This document shows, one piece after another, positions 26,056 through 35,746 of a stretch of DNA of 52,799 bases (position 1 is its first letter; every line of letters begins with the position of its first letter). Origin of the DNA: Campylobacter majalis (GTDB lineage Bacteria; Campylobacterota; Campylobacteria; Campylobacterales; Campylobacteraceae). The translations under genes and the position numbers were made by a program. The stretch is taken from the NCBI RefSeq assembly GCF_905120465.1, contig NZ_CAJHOF010000014.1, forward strand, positions 1-52,799. Reading direction: 5' to 3'. Under the pieces are notes generated by a model, which saw nothing but the letters and a program-made list of their open reading frames with translations, was not told the DNA's origin and did no database searches.

Positions 26056-26544
26056 ATGAGTGAACCAATGACAATATATGGCTTTGAAAAAATCGAAGCA
26101 GAACTAAAAGATTTAAAGCAAAACCAACGTCCAGCTATCGTAATAGAAATAGACGTAGCAAGAAGTTATGGGGACTTAAAAGAAAATGCCGAGTACCACG
26201 CAGCCAAAGAAAAACAAGCATTTATCGATGCAAGAATAGCCGAGCTATCAGCACTACTGGCCAATGCCGAGGTAATAGATCCATCTGCTTATAATCATGA
26301 TAGAGTGAGATTTGGCTCGACCGTGACCATCTTAGACGTAGATACAGAGCTTGAAAGCACATACACAATAGTCGGCGTAAGCGAGAGCGATTTAGAGCGT
26401 GGATTAATTTCTATAAGCTCACCACTTGCAAAGCAACTAATTGGCAAAACCGAAGGCGATGAAATACGCCTAACACTACCAAATGGTGTTAAGGATGTCG
26501 AAATTTCAGAAGTTTGTTATAAGCCAATAAATTTTGGAAATTAA
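26056..26544 (+). CDS. greA: transcription elongation factor GreA
   Basis: Enters the RNA polymerase secondary channel and stimulates cleavage of backtracked transcripts. The 162-residue protein shows the coiled-coil N-terminal domain with [20 protein letters not shown] near 36-55, the acidic tip residues being D and E in GDLKENAEY, and the FKBP-like C-terminal domain from ~80. An AAAGGATGATTA site precedes the ATG. Confidence 0.97.
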   Translation: MSEPMTIYGFEKIEAELKDLKQNQRPAIVIEIDVARSYGDLKENAEYHAAKEKQAFIDARIAELSALLANAEVIDPSAYNHDRVRFGSTVTILDVDTELESTYTIVGVSESDLERGLISISSPLAKQLIGKTEGDEIRLTLPNGVKDVEISEVCYKPINFGN

Positions 26545-26545
26545 A

Positions 26546-27547
26546 ATGAATGTAGGCATAATTGGCGTTAGTGGCTATACTGGATTTGAGCTTATTAGGC
26601 TGATTTTATCTCATCCTTATTTTAAGCTTACATATGTCGCCGCATCTAATCAAGCAAGCCTTTCAGATATATTTGAATCATTAAAAGACGTGCTAGATAT
26701 AGATGTTAGCAAAGCCGATGCAAATGAAGCTGCGAAAAAATGCGATTTAGTATTTTTGGCACTACCTCATCAAGAAGCAATGGGATATGCAAAAATTTTA
26801 ATACAAAATGGCGTTAAGGTTGTTGATTTATCGGCTGATTATCGTTTAAGCAAAGAACTTTACGAAAAAAACTACTGCCCACATCTTGATACCACAAACC
26901 TATCTCACGCCATTTATGGACTACCAGAACTAAACCGACAACGCATCAAAACAGCATCATTGGTGGCAAATCCAGGCTGTTATCCAACAGCTTCAATTTT
27001 AGCAATTTTGCCATTTTTGGAGTATATTGATACAAAATTTGGCGTAATGATAGATGCAAAAAGTGGCGTAAGCGGTGCTGGTAAAAAACTAAGCGCAAGT
27101 AGCCATTTTGTGAGTGTAAATGAGAATGTAAATGCCTATAGTCCAATATCGCACCGCCACGCTGATGAGATAAAATTCCACCTGCAAAATGTAAAAAACG
27201 ATGCCATATCAGTGCTTTTTGTCCCGCATTTAGTGCCAATTACACGTGGTATGCTAGTTAGTGTTTATGCAAAAATCAATAAAAAAATAGATCCGCTTGA
27301 AATTTTAAGCCAATATTACAAAAATGAAAAATTTATAAGAGTTAGAGATAAAGCCGTTAGCGTAAAAAACGTTGCTGGTTCGCATTTTTGTGATATTTTT
27401 GCAAAAGCACATGAAGGCAAAATTTTCATAAACTCAGCCATCGATAATCTACTCAGAGGTGCTAGTAGTCAAGCCGTAGCAAATGCAAACTTAATGTGCG
27501 GATATGACGAAACACTAAGCCTACCAAGGATAACGCAGTTTTGCTAA
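26546..27547 (+). CDS. argC: N-acetyl-gamma-glutamyl-phosphate reductase
   Basis: NADPH-dependent third step of arginine synthesis. The protein starts MNVGIIGVSGYTGFELIRL (Rossmann motif) and has the catalytic cysteine in ANPGCYPTASIL near 143-154, followed by SGVSGAGKK. I place the start at 26546; an earlier TTG at 26534 would overlap greA. The gene is one base after greA and its end overlaps lpxH. Its insertion between greA and lpxH differs from C. jejuni order. Confidence 0.95.
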   Translation: MNVGIIGVSGYTGFELIRLILSHPYFKLTYVAASNQASLSDIFESLKDVLDIDVSKADANEAAKKCDLVFLALPHQEAMGYAKILIQNGVKVVDLSADYRLSKELYEKNYCPHLDTTNLSHAIYGLPELNRQRIKTASLVANPGCYPTASILAILPFLEYIDTKFGVMIDAKSGVSGAGKKLSASSHFVSVNENVNAYSPISHRHADEIKFHLQNVKNDAISVLFVPHLVPITRGMLVSVYAKINKKIDPLEILSQYYKNEKFIRVRDKAVSVKNVAGSHFCDIFAKAHEGKIFINSAIDNLLRGASSQAVANANLMCGYDETLSLPRITQFC

Positions 27548-28269
27548 CAGATACGATTAAAGATAAAGCGATATTTGTTTCAGACGCACATGTTAATGAA
27601 AACAGAGCGGAGTTTTTAACTCTACTAAATGATATAAATAGTGGCAAAATCGCAACACCGCAGCTATTTTTAATGGGTGATATTTTTGATTTTTTAGTTG
27701 GATATGGCGAGTATTGTCAAAATTTTTATGCCCAATACATAGAGTTAATAAATGAAATAAGCCAAAAAATACAAGTTTATTTTATAGAAGGCAATCACGA
27801 CTTTAGAGTAGGCAAAATTTTCCCAAACGCAAAAGTTTATGAGATATCAAAGCAGCCAGTAAGCTTTAATATCGCCAACAAAACATTACAAATTGCACAT
27901 GGCGATATTTTTTTGCCATTCGTTAGTAAATACGCCTTATTATTTTTACGATTGATTTGGTTCTTAAAACTTATGAATTTTATCGATAAAATGATTAATT
28001 TTAAAATTTCAAAATGGATTTTAAATCGCCTTAAATATAAAAAACTAGACTATAAAATTAAAAATTTTAAAGACTATATTGCACCAAAACTCAAGCATTA
28101 TGATGCCGACATTGTTATAGAAGGACACTATCATCAAGGCAAAATTTTAAACATAAAAGAAAAACTCTATGTTAATCTTCCTTGTTTTGCGTTTGAGCAA
28201 AGTTATTTTATAGTAGAATGCTACGAAAATGAAATAAAATTTGTAAAAATAAATCAGAAAGGACATTGA
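27541..28269 (+). CDS. lpxH: UDP-2,3-diacylglucosamine diphosphatase-like metallophosphoesterase
   Basis: Removes UMP from UDP-2,3-diacylglucosamine, giving lipid X, the substrate of LpxB encoded upstream. The 242-residue protein has the calcineurin-type metal motifs: FVSDAHVNEN near 12-21, GDIFDFLVG, EGNHDFRVG, AHGDIF and EGHYHQG. The TTG start at 27541 overlaps the argC stop by seven bases. C. jejuni carries this gene between greA and cheV. The alternative is another member of this phosphoesterase group, but context favours LpxH. Confidence 0.85.
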   Translation: MLTDTIKDKAIFVSDAHVNENRAEFLTLLNDINSGKIATPQLFLMGDIFDFLVGYGEYCQNFYAQYIELINEISQKIQVYFIEGNHDFRVGKIFPNAKVYEISKQPVSFNIANKTLQIAHGDIFLPFVSKYALLFLRLIWFLKLMNFIDKMINFKISKWILNRLKYKKLDYKIKNFKDYIAPKLKHYDADIVIEGHYHQGKILNIKEKLYVNLPCFAFEQSYFIVECYENEIKFVKINQKGH

Positions 28270-29228
28270 TGTTTGGAGACGACATATTAAAGACGGGTTC
28301 AAACGAGATGGAATTAGTTGATTTTCGTATCTTTAAAAAAAGCGATAGCAAAGTATATGAAGGAATATACGGCGTAAATGTGGCTAAAGTGCGTGAAATC
28401 ATCAAAATGCCAAATCTCACAGAATTGCCCGGTGTGCCAGAGTATATCGAAGGTATATTTGATTTACGCGGTGTCGTAATACCGGTGATAAATCTTGCTA
28501 GATGGATGAATATAGTTGAACCAACAACTGAAATCAGTATAAAGCCACGTGTTATTATAGCTGAATTTAGCGGAATTTTAATTGGATTTATAGTCCATGA
28601 AGCAAAACGAATCCGACGAATAAATTGGAAAGATATAGAACCGGCAAATTTTGCTTCTGGTAGTGGAACTGGAACGCTTGACAAAGGCAAAATCACAGGT
28701 GTAACTCGCATCGAAAATGATGAAGTTTTACTGATTTTAGATCTTGAAAGCATAGTTGAAGAGCTTGGAATTTACTCGCCTAAAATTGAAGTTGATATCG
28801 ATGAAAATAAAAAATTAAAAGGACTAGCATTAGTTCTTGATGATAGTGCAACAGCCAGGAAACTTGTAAAAGATGCTCTAGAAAAGATGGGTTTAACTAT
28901 AACTGAAGCCAAAAATGGTGTTGAGGGTATAGAAAAAATGAACGAACTATATGAGCGTCTAGGCGATAATATCACAAAAGAATTAAGAGTAATATTAAGC
29001 GATATTGAAATGCCACAAATGGACGGATACCATTTCGCTTCTATAATCAAAAATGACGATAGATTTAAGTCTATCCCAATTATATTTAACTCATCACTAA
29101 GCAATGAATTTAGCGAATCGCAGAGCAAGGATGCAGGAGGTGCTGCATATCTTACTAAATTTGACGCTAGTGTATTTTATCAAGAGGTGCTTAAAGTCAT
29201 TGAAGCACACTCAAAACCAGCAAAATGA
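28269..29228 (+). CDS. cheV: chemotaxis adaptor CheV
   Basis: Couples receptors to CheA and can be phosphorylated. The 319-residue protein joins a CheW domain (about 14-165) and a receiver domain (about 178-315) with LVLDDS and the phospho-acceptor Asp in ILSDIEMPQMDG. The ATG at 28269 shares one base with the lpxH stop and has an AAAGGA site; a TTG just before it is less likely. First of the cheV-cheA-cheW block. Confidence 0.96.
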   Translation: MFGDDILKTGSNEMELVDFRIFKKSDSKVYEGIYGVNVAKVREIIKMPNLTELPGVPEYIEGIFDLRGVVIPVINLARWMNIVEPTTEISIKPRVIIAEFSGILIGFIVHEAKRIRRINWKDIEPANFASGSGTGTLDKGKITGVTRIENDEVLLILDLESIVEELGIYSPKIEVDIDENKKLKGLALVLDDSATARKLVKDALEKMGLTITEAKNGVEGIEKMNELYERLGDNITKELRVILSDIEMPQMDGYHFASIIKNDDRFKSIPIIFNSSLSNEFSESQSKDAGGAAYLTKFDASVFYQEVLKVIEAHSKPAK

Positions 29229-29236
29229 GGTGAAAC

Positions 29237-31564
29237 ATGGATGATATGAAAGAAATAACGCAAGACTTCTTAGTTGAGGCCTTTGAACTTATAGAGCAAA
29301 TTGACCATGACCTTGTTGAACTTGAGGCAAATCCAGAAGATTTAGAGCTACTAAATAGAATTTTCCGTGTTGCGCACACAGTCAAGGGAAGCTCAAGCTT
29401 CTTAAATTTTGATGTGCTTACAAAATTAACGCATCATATGGAAGATGTTTTAAATAAAGCCAGAAAAGATGAACTAAAAATCACTCCTGATATTATGGAT
29501 GTCGTTCTTGAATCGGTTGATATGATGAAAGGACTTTTGCATGGCATCCGTGATCATGGAAATGACACAGATGTTGGCATAGAGATATCTGATATATGCG
29601 CTAGACTCATAGCCATTTCAGAAGGCGACGAAATACCAGCAGCATCTACGCCTGCTGAGCAAGTTGCAACACCAGAACCAGAGCCAACACAAACACCAAC
29701 AGAGCCAGAGCCAGAAATCAGCGACGAAGCCTTGTCAAACCTAAGCGACGATGAAGTTGAAGCCGAAATCGAAAGATTGCTTAAAGTTAGAAAAGCAGAA
29801 GATCAAGCACGTAGAGCAAGCAAAGGTACATCACCATCTGCATCCGCACCAAAGCCAGCTGCTAGTCCTAGTCCAAAACCAGTTGCTAAAAAGGATGATG
29901 ATGGCGACAAAAAAGTCCCTGCTCAAAGTGGTAGTGCAGTCGCACAAGAGCAAACTATACGCGTCGAAGTAAAAAGACTTGATCACTTAATGAACCTTAT
30001 TGGTGAGCTTGTGCTTGGCAAAAACCGTTTGCTTAAAATTTATGATGACGTTGAAGAAAGATATGAAGGCGAGAAATTCTTAGAAGAACTAAACCAAGTT
30101 GTTTCTAGTCTAAGCCTTGTTACAACTGACATTCAGCTTGCTGTTATGAAAACAAGAATGCTTCCAGTTGCAAAAGTGTTTAATAAATTCCCACGTATGA
30201 TACGTGACCTTAGCCGTGAGCTTGGCAAACAAATAGATCTTGAAATTTCAGGCGAAGAGACAGAACTTGATAAATCTATCGTTGAAGAGATAGGTGATCC
30301 ATTGGTGCATATAATCAGAAATTCATGCGATCACGGTATCGAAGATCCAGAAACAAGAAGATTGGCTGGCAAACCTGAAAAGGGCACAGTCGAGCTTAAA
30401 GCCTACAATGAAGGTAATCACATCGTTATTGAAATTGTAGATGATGGCAAGGGTCTTGATGCAACAATGCTTAAAATGAAATCAATCGAAAAAGGCATCA
30501 TAACTGAGCGTGAAGCTGACGCTATGAGCGACAAAGAAGCATTCACATTGATATTTAAACCAGGTTTCTCAACTGCTGCAAAAGTTACAAATGTAAGCGG
30601 TCGTGGTGTTGGCATGGATGTTGTTAAGACAAATATCGAAAAACTAAACGGCATAATCGATATAGAAAGCGAAGTAGGAAAAGGCACAGTAATGAAGCTG
30701 AAAATCCCACTAACACTTGCGATTATTCAGTCATTGCTTGTTGGAACACAAGAAGAATTTTACGCTATACCGCTTGCAAGCGTTCTTGAAACGGTTCGTG
30801 TGCCAATCGATGATATTTATACAATTGACGGCAAAAATGTTCTTAGACTTCGTGATGAAGTTCTTTCGCTTGTTCGCCTATCAGACGTATTTGGTGTCAA
30901 TAAAGTCTTTGATGGCGGAGATCAAACCTATGTCGTTATCATCGGTGTTGCAGAAGCCAAACTAGGCATCATAGTTGATACGCTTGTCGGTCAAGAAGAG
31001 ATCGTTATAAAATCGATGGGCGATTACTTGCAAAATATCCCAGGAATAGCTGGTGCTACTATACGTGGCGATGGACGCGTTACATTAATCATCGATGTAG
31101 CAGCCATGATGGAGATGGCAAAAGAGATTAAAGTAAATATCAGAGCCGAGATGGATGCTGAATCTAAAAATGTCAAAGAAAAGCCAAGTGATTATAAGGT
31201 ATTGATTGTTGATGATTCAAAAATGGATAGAACAATCATGCAAAAATCACTAGAGCCAACTGGCGTAACGGTCGTTGAAGCGACAAACGGCGTTGAAGCA
31301 CTAAATGTAATTAAATCTGGCGAACATAGTTTTGACGCGATATTAATCGACATCGAAATGCCAAGAATGGACGGCTACACACTAGCTGGTGAGATTCGCA
31401 AGTATTCAAAATACAGAAATTTACCACTCATAGCTGTTACATCTAGAACGTCAAAAACAGATAGATTGCGTGGTGTTGAAGTAGGCATGACTGAGTATAT
31501 CACAAAACCATACTCATCAGAATACCTAGAAAACGTTGTACGCAAAAATATAAAGCTACCATAG
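29237..31564 (+). CDS. cheA: chemotaxis histidine kinase CheA with receiver domain (CheAY)
   Basis: Phosphorylates CheY and CheV in response to receptors. The 775-residue protein has an Hpt domain with phosphorylated His47 in RVAHTVKGSSSF, an acidic/proline-rich linker (~130-240), a dimerisation domain, an ATP-binding domain (IRNSCDHGIED, VDDGKGLD, GRGVGMDVV), a CheW-like domain (~490-630) and a C-terminal receiver domain (~650-775, Asp in LIDIEMPRMDG). The receiver fusion is typical of epsilonproteobacteria and probably acts as a phosphate sink. It starts eight bases after cheV. Confidence 0.97.
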   Translation: MDDMKEITQDFLVEAFELIEQIDHDLVELEANPEDLELLNRIFRVAHTVKGSSSFLNFDVLTKLTHHMEDVLNKARKDELKITPDIMDVVLESVDMMKGLLHGIRDHGNDTDVGIEISDICARLIAISEGDEIPAASTPAEQVATPEPEPTQTPTEPEPEISDEALSNLSDDEVEAEIERLLKVRKAEDQARRASKGTSPSASAPKPAASPSPKPVAKKDDDGDKKVPAQSGSAVAQEQTIRVEVKRLDHLMNLIGELVLGKNRLLKIYDDVEERYEGEKFLEELNQVVSSLSLVTTDIQLAVMKTRMLPVAKVFNKFPRMIRDLSRELGKQIDLEISGEETELDKSIVEEIGDPLVHIIRNSCDHGIEDPETRRLAGKPEKGTVELKAYNEGNHIVIEIVDDGKGLDATMLKMKSIEKGIITEREADAMSDKEAFTLIFKPGFSTAAKVTNVSGRGVGMDVVKTNIEKLNGIIDIESEVGKGTVMKLKIPLTLAIIQSLLVGTQEEFYAIPLASVLETVRVPIDDIYTIDGKNVLRLRDEVLSLVRLSDVFGVNKVFDGGDQTYVVIIGVAEAKLGIIVDTLVGQEEIVIKSMGDYLQNIPGIAGATIRGDGRVTLIIDVAAMMEMAKEIKVNIRAEMDAESKNVKEKPSDYKVLIVDDSKMDRTIMQKSLEPTGVTVVEATNGVEALNVIKSGEHSFDAILIDIEMPRMDGYTLAGEIRKYSKYRNLPLIAVTSRTSKTDRLRGVEVGMTEYITKPYSSEYLENVVRKNIKLP

Positions 31565-31580
31565 GCAAATAGGAGCAAAT

Positions 31581-32078
31581 ATGAGCAATGATAAACTAAA
31601 TGAAGTTTTGCAAAAACAAAAAAAACAGATACAAGAGCCGATAAAAAGTAGCGAAGATATAATCCAGCTTGTCGGATTTGTAGTTGGTGAAGAGGAGTAT
31701 GCGATACCTATTTTAAATATCCAAGAGATAATCAAGCCGATAGAATTCACGCGTGTGCCTAGTGTGCCTGATTACGTGCTTGGCGTATTTAACCTACGTG
31801 GTAACGTAATACCATTAATAGATTTAAGAAAGCGTTTTTCACTAAATGCTACAAAGCAAAGTGCAAGCACTCGCTATATCGTCATGAAAGACGAAGAAAA
31901 TATCGCTGGTTTTGTGATTGACCGTTTAACAGAGGCTATTCGTATAAATAGAAATAGGATCGATCCGCCACCTGAGACTTTAGTAAAAGATAAAGGTATG
32001 ATTTATGGTATCGGCAAACGCGATCAAAATATCCTTACAATTTTAAAAGTAGAAGCACTTTTAAAACGTGATTTTTAA
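31581..32078 (+). CDS. cheW: chemotaxis adaptor CheW
   Basis: Bridges chemoreceptors and CheA. A 165-residue single CheW domain with GFVVGEEEYAIPILNIQEII near 34-53 and VFNLRGNVIPLIDLRKRF near 71-88. An AGGAGC site precedes the ATG, 16 bases after cheA. Confidence 0.96.
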   Translation: MSNDKLNEVLQKQKKQIQEPIKSSEDIIQLVGFVVGEEEYAIPILNIQEIIKPIEFTRVPSVPDYVLGVFNLRGNVIPLIDLRKRFSLNATKQSASTRYIVMKDEENIAGFVIDRLTEAIRINRNRIDPPPETLVKDKGMIYGIGKRDQNILTILKVEALLKRDF

Positions 32079-32093
32079 TCGAGATTTTAAAAT

Positions 32094-32783
32094 TTGGGCG
32101 ACTTTATAACTATGAAGCAAGATAGCAAACAAGAGATAAAGTCTCGCCCAAACTCCAAGATAAAGCTTTGTGTTTTTGATTTTGATTCTACACTAATGGA
32201 TGGTGAGACTATAGATGAACTCGCCGTTTCTTTTGGTGTCGGAGATGAGGTTAAACATATCACACAAAAGGCTATGGCTGGTGAGCTTGACTTTTTTGAG
32301 AGCTTAACTCGCCGAGTCGCCCTTTTAAAAGGTCTATCGCTTCAAAAAGCTACTGAAATTTGTAAAAACTTACCTCTGATGAACGGTGCAAAAGAGCTTA
32401 TAGCAGAGCTAAAATCACGCGAGATAAAGGTCATTGTTTTTAGCGGCGGTTTTCACTTAGCAACCGACAATATGCGTGAAATTTTAGGCTACGATGAGAG
32501 CTTTGCAAATATCTTGCACCAAAAAGATGGCGTTTTAACTGGGCTTGTAGGTGGAGAGATGATGTTTTCAAGCTCAAAGGGCGAGATGCTTTTGCGCATG
32601 CAAAAAATTTTAAATATCAGCAAAGATGAGACGATGTGCGTTGGAGATGGGGCGAACGATATCTCGATGTTTAAACATTCTAGCGTCAAGGTTGCATTTT
32701 GTGCTAAACCAGTTTTAAAAGCCGCTGCCACGCATTGTATCGACACAAAAGACCTGCGAGAGATTATTAAAATTTTAGACTAA
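32094..32783 (+). CDS. serB: phosphoserine phosphatase
   Basis: Last step of serine synthesis. HAD-family protein with DFDSTLMDGE near 29-38 (Asp nucleophile and acid), the SGGFH motif II, and GDGANDISMF motif IV. The TTG start at 32094 and an ATG at 32112 are both possible and neither has a good ribosome site; the conserved part starts at KIKLCVFDFD, so the choice hardly matters. It follows cheW as in C. jejuni. Confidence 0.93.
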   Translation: MGDFITMKQDSKQEIKSRPNSKIKLCVFDFDSTLMDGETIDELAVSFGVGDEVKHITQKAMAGELDFFESLTRRVALLKGLSLQKATEICKNLPLMNGAKELIAELKSREIKVIVFSGGFHLATDNMREILGYDESFANILHQKDGVLTGLVGGEMMFSSSKGEMLLRMQKILNISKDETMCVGDGANDISMFKHSSVKVAFCAKPVLKAAATHCIDTKDLREIIKILD

Positions 32784-32930
32784 ACAAAGCCCTATTTTAT
32801 ACTTTCACCCCATTATTTAAATTTTAAAAAGCCAATTTTTGTTAAAACAAGACATAACCTGTCTAAAAATTATGCTATGATTTCACCAAGTGCAAAAAAT
32901 GTATCGGCACAAAACACAAAAGGATAATCA

Positions 32931-33518
32931 ATGCAAAAATTCACACTCATTCAAACACTTTTGCGTGAAGCAAAAAGACCGTTGCTTTTTAAAGAGCTTA
33001 ACTATGTAAATATAGCCAACTTTGAAAAAGCCAAAAGCAAACTCTTAACAAGCCAAAATCTAGCAGAGTTCTTGTGGCGTGGGCATTATGACGGTGTTTA
33101 TAGCTCACTTACACTTGTTGAAAAACTAGCAGAAATTTTTGGACTAGAGCTTGATGTTGAGATAGCGTTAGCACAAATTTACAACGCTAAACGCCAAATT
33201 TTCAGCGACGCATATCTTTACATAGACACAAACTTCACCAAAGGATCAACCCCACTTTTTGCCATCGCTATGATGAGCGAGCAAAGATACATAAGCCTAA
33301 GTGGCTACGAAAAGCTCTATTTTAAGAGTAAAAAAGAGCAGTTAAGGCTTATAGGCGAGATTGTAAAAGCCCAGTATCAAGCTCGTCCAAGACTTGAGCT
33401 ATTTGGCGAAGTTACAGGCTACAAACTGCACTTATGCAAAGAAAACTACTCATTTGACACAAACGGCAAGCTAACAGATAAAGTCATAAACGAACAAATC
33501 GCAACGATAAAATTTTAA
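32931..33518 (+). CDS. conserved hypothetical protein, unknown function
   Basis: A 195-residue soluble protein. An AAAGGATAATCA site precedes the ATG, and codon use is like its neighbours, so it is a real gene. No motif recognised: mixed helices in the first half (LIQTLLREAKRPLLFKELNY), a strand-rich middle (DAYLYIDTNFTKGSTPLFAI) and a basic tail. It begins about 150 bases after serB and is ten bases from the next gene, so the pair is an operon. Confidence 0.65.
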   Translation: MQKFTLIQTLLREAKRPLLFKELNYVNIANFEKAKSKLLTSQNLAEFLWRGHYDGVYSSLTLVEKLAEIFGLELDVEIALAQIYNAKRQIFSDAYLYIDTNFTKGSTPLFAIAMMSEQRYISLSGYEKLYFKSKKEQLRLIGEIVKAQYQARPRLELFGEVTGYKLHLCKENYSFDTNGKLTDKVINEQIATIKF

Positions 33519-33528
33519 AGGATAAAAG

Positions 33529-34128
33529 ATGAAAGCACTTGATATTTTTACGCAATACATTTGGGATAAAAATTTAGACAAACAAACAGCCAAAATAGCC
33601 ATAGAAAAGATGAAAGAGGTGGCGAGTGATTTTGAGGACTATACCGCACTTGCGGTAGCTGAGTATAACGCAAAAATCGAAAACAACAGCATAGAAAGCT
33701 ACCTAAAAAAATCATACGAGTTAGCGTGCAGCAAGGTAGATTTGCTTGAGTTGGCTGATTATGTAAAAACTATGCTTAGTGATGATAAATTTACATCCAA
33801 AGTATATAACAAAGCCCTAAAATGTGGTATCAAAGAGATAAAAAAAGAGCATGATGAGACGATGGAGCTTATCGTTGGTTTTTGTGAGTTAGGTTATGGA
33901 AAAAGGCTATCAAAAGGTCTAAGCAACGTAAAAAGTGATAAAAACTCAAACACACTAAAGCTTTTGGGTATCTTACGTCTTGCACCAAAAAATTGCAAGG
34001 TAAAAGAGAAAAATAAAGCACTTCAAAAGATTTATCTATTTGTGGCTAGACTTGCGATACGTGAAAAAAATGAAAATATAAAAGAACTAAAAGAGAGCAT
34101 CGCAAGGTATAAAAATGGCGTTGCTTAG
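33529..34128 (+). CDS. helical protein of unknown function
   Basis: A 199-residue protein predicted to be almost all helix, rich in Lys and Glu, with no membrane segment or signal. An AAAGGATAAAAG site precedes the ATG. It stands at the head of a run of helical and broken genes (34234-35730) in the same direction; the resemblance in composition suggests it is a surviving member of the same group, maybe a cytoplasmic immunity-type protein. Function not established. Confidence 0.6.
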   Translation: MKALDIFTQYIWDKNLDKQTAKIAIEKMKEVASDFEDYTALAVAEYNAKIENNSIESYLKKSYELACSKVDLLELADYVKTMLSDDKFTSKVYNKALKCGIKEIKKEHDETMELIVGFCELGYGKRLSKGLSNVKSDKNSNTLKLLGILRLAPKNCKVKEKNKALQKIYLFVARLAIREKNENIKELKESIARYKNGVA

Positions 34129-34233
34129 CGTCGCGTTGTCCTTTTTTGCGTTAAATATAAATTTGACAAAGCTTGATAAAAGCCATACAATAAGCAAATT
34201 TATAAAAGCAAAGGCAGTGTTATAAGGATAAAA

Positions 34234-35206
34234 ATGAGATCAAAAAATGTAGCAAAATTTATAAAACTCTACGATGAAATGCGTGAGGAAAATTTCAAAC
34301 AATGGGAGTATTTTTACCCGCCTAGCGATTATGCTGAGTTTGAGAAAGAGAACGATGAAATTTTTAAAAAATATCTAAAAGATGAGACAAATCCCGTCTT
34401 AAAAACCAAGCTTTATATTTCATTGCTAAGAGAAATTAAATATTTTGCGTTCTTGATCGCCTTTGAAAAGCAAGACTTTGCGCTTTTAAACAATGCCATT
34501 TTTCAGACATCACGCCAAAATTTACTAGAAAACGCCATGACTGCAAGTAGCACAGATCACGCATATGCATTTTTTGACCTGCTTGGTGCCTTTGCATGCA
34601 ATGATTTTGATATTATTCAGAGTTTTTGCCGCAGGATTTGCCACTGAGTGCTGGGCAATTTTATACCAAAAATGGTGCAAATTTAGTAAAAATTTTATAC
34701 TTTAAACAAACCGAGCTAGAATAAACAGCAGTCCAAATGGCACAGAAATTTCTGGCCAAAAAGCTTACAATTTGGGAGCGTAAAGTGGTGGAGTTTTTGC
34801 TAGCAGTTATAGACAAAAACGTTAGTAAATGCAGTGAAATTTTGCAAGAGCTTTGCACGGCGTATCAGAGATTTGGCTATCCGACTCAAAAGATAGATAA
34901 GTGCTTTGCTATCCATATTCACGGACTTTATCGCTTTGTAAGATGTGTTATGAAAGGCTGTTTGATGAAATTTCTATGCCAAAACACAACTGCTTTTTTG
35001 CTGATTTTGAGCAGTGGCAAAGTAAAAACAACTATCCAAAAGGCGAGATTTTTTACAAATATCCACCAAAACTTGGACTTATGAATAAAATTCTCGCAAC
35101 CAAAATACCAAAAGTCTCACTTCATAAGCCATACGAAAATGACAAAAAACTTTACAAAGATAGTGAAAAATTTGCTAAAGATTTAAGCTTTGAGGCTATG
35201 AAATGA
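34234..35206 (+). pseudogene. broken gene for a ~320-residue helical protein (immunity-type?)
   Basis: The 5' part (MRSKNVAKFIKLYDEMREEN) has an AAGGATAAAA site. Near 34630 the frame shifts: the continuation reads LPQDLPLSAGQFYTKNGANL, reaches a TAA at 34722-34724, goes on as MAQKFLAKKLTIWERKVVEF and AYQRFGYPTQKIDKCFAIHI, and near 34950 shifts again into CYERLFDEISMPKHNCFFAD, ending KFAKDLSFEAMK. So two frameshifts and one stop. The pattern of helices and the HGLY-like element recall large immunity proteins such as the Imm49 group; that is a guess. Confidence 0.75.
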
Positions 35207-35539
35207 TGACTTACTCATTTTGTCTTAAGGAGTGCAGATCTTAGATGATAGCATATGCTTAGCCGCGGACAAATTTCCTTTAGATCAAAATTGCGACTAT
35301 TTAGAAATTTGCAAAAATGAGCTTAAATTCTGGTATGATGATGGCACTGCTCTTGCTGTATATTCTAGTTTAAAAAGGGTTTTGTTTGATAATCAAAAAT
35401 GCAAATACACTTTGTCATTTCGCCTAAAAATTTAGACAATGAACGTGAAAAAGTAAATTTTGAGATGATTTGTATTGAGTTTGAAAGCAAGGAGCTGTTT
35501 TTTAATAGTTTTAGATACTTTAAAAAGGTAAAAATTTGA
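35203..35539 (+). pseudogene. broken small gene, unknown family
   Basis: ATG ATG overlaps the end of the previous pseudogene. The frame MMTYSFCLKE shifts near 35225 to QILDDSICLAADKFPLDQNC and a YDDGTALAVYSSLKRVLFDN segment, then shifts again near 35398 to MQIHFVISPKNLDNEREKVN and ends YFKKVKI. Joined, it would encode ~112 residues. No family recognised. Confidence 0.65.
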
Positions 35540-35730
35540 TAGCCAAAGATACAAAAATAAAAAACGAGATAAGTTTTGCTATCAACAAGACAAAAATCAC
35601 TCTTTTGTGCCTACTTTAGCTTGGTTTTGTTGCTATTGGATTTTATATGTTTAGTGCTAAGCCAAGCTGGAAGTATCCTGAGCGGAGCCTAAAGACTTTT
35701 GGAGCTGCTAGTATAATATTTTTTGGTTGA
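35536..35730 (+). pseudogene. remnant of an STM3941-like membrane protein gene
   Basis: Reads IAKDTKIKNEISFAINKTKI, LLCLL, a TAG stop, LGFVAIGFYMFSAKPSWKYP, and SLKTFGAASIIFFG then two stops. The order charged start, helix, short loop and a second helix ending in IIFFG resembles the STM3941 family, small two-helix proteins often found among toxin-immunity genes. It overlaps the preceding pseudogene, is stop-broken and truncated. Confidence 0.55.
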
Positions 35731-35746
35731 TGAAATATATAAAGCC

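Noticed and set aside
34661-34858. Minus-strand frame opposite the broken helical gene
   Set aside because: No ribosome site and it runs against a legible decayed gene on the plus strand.
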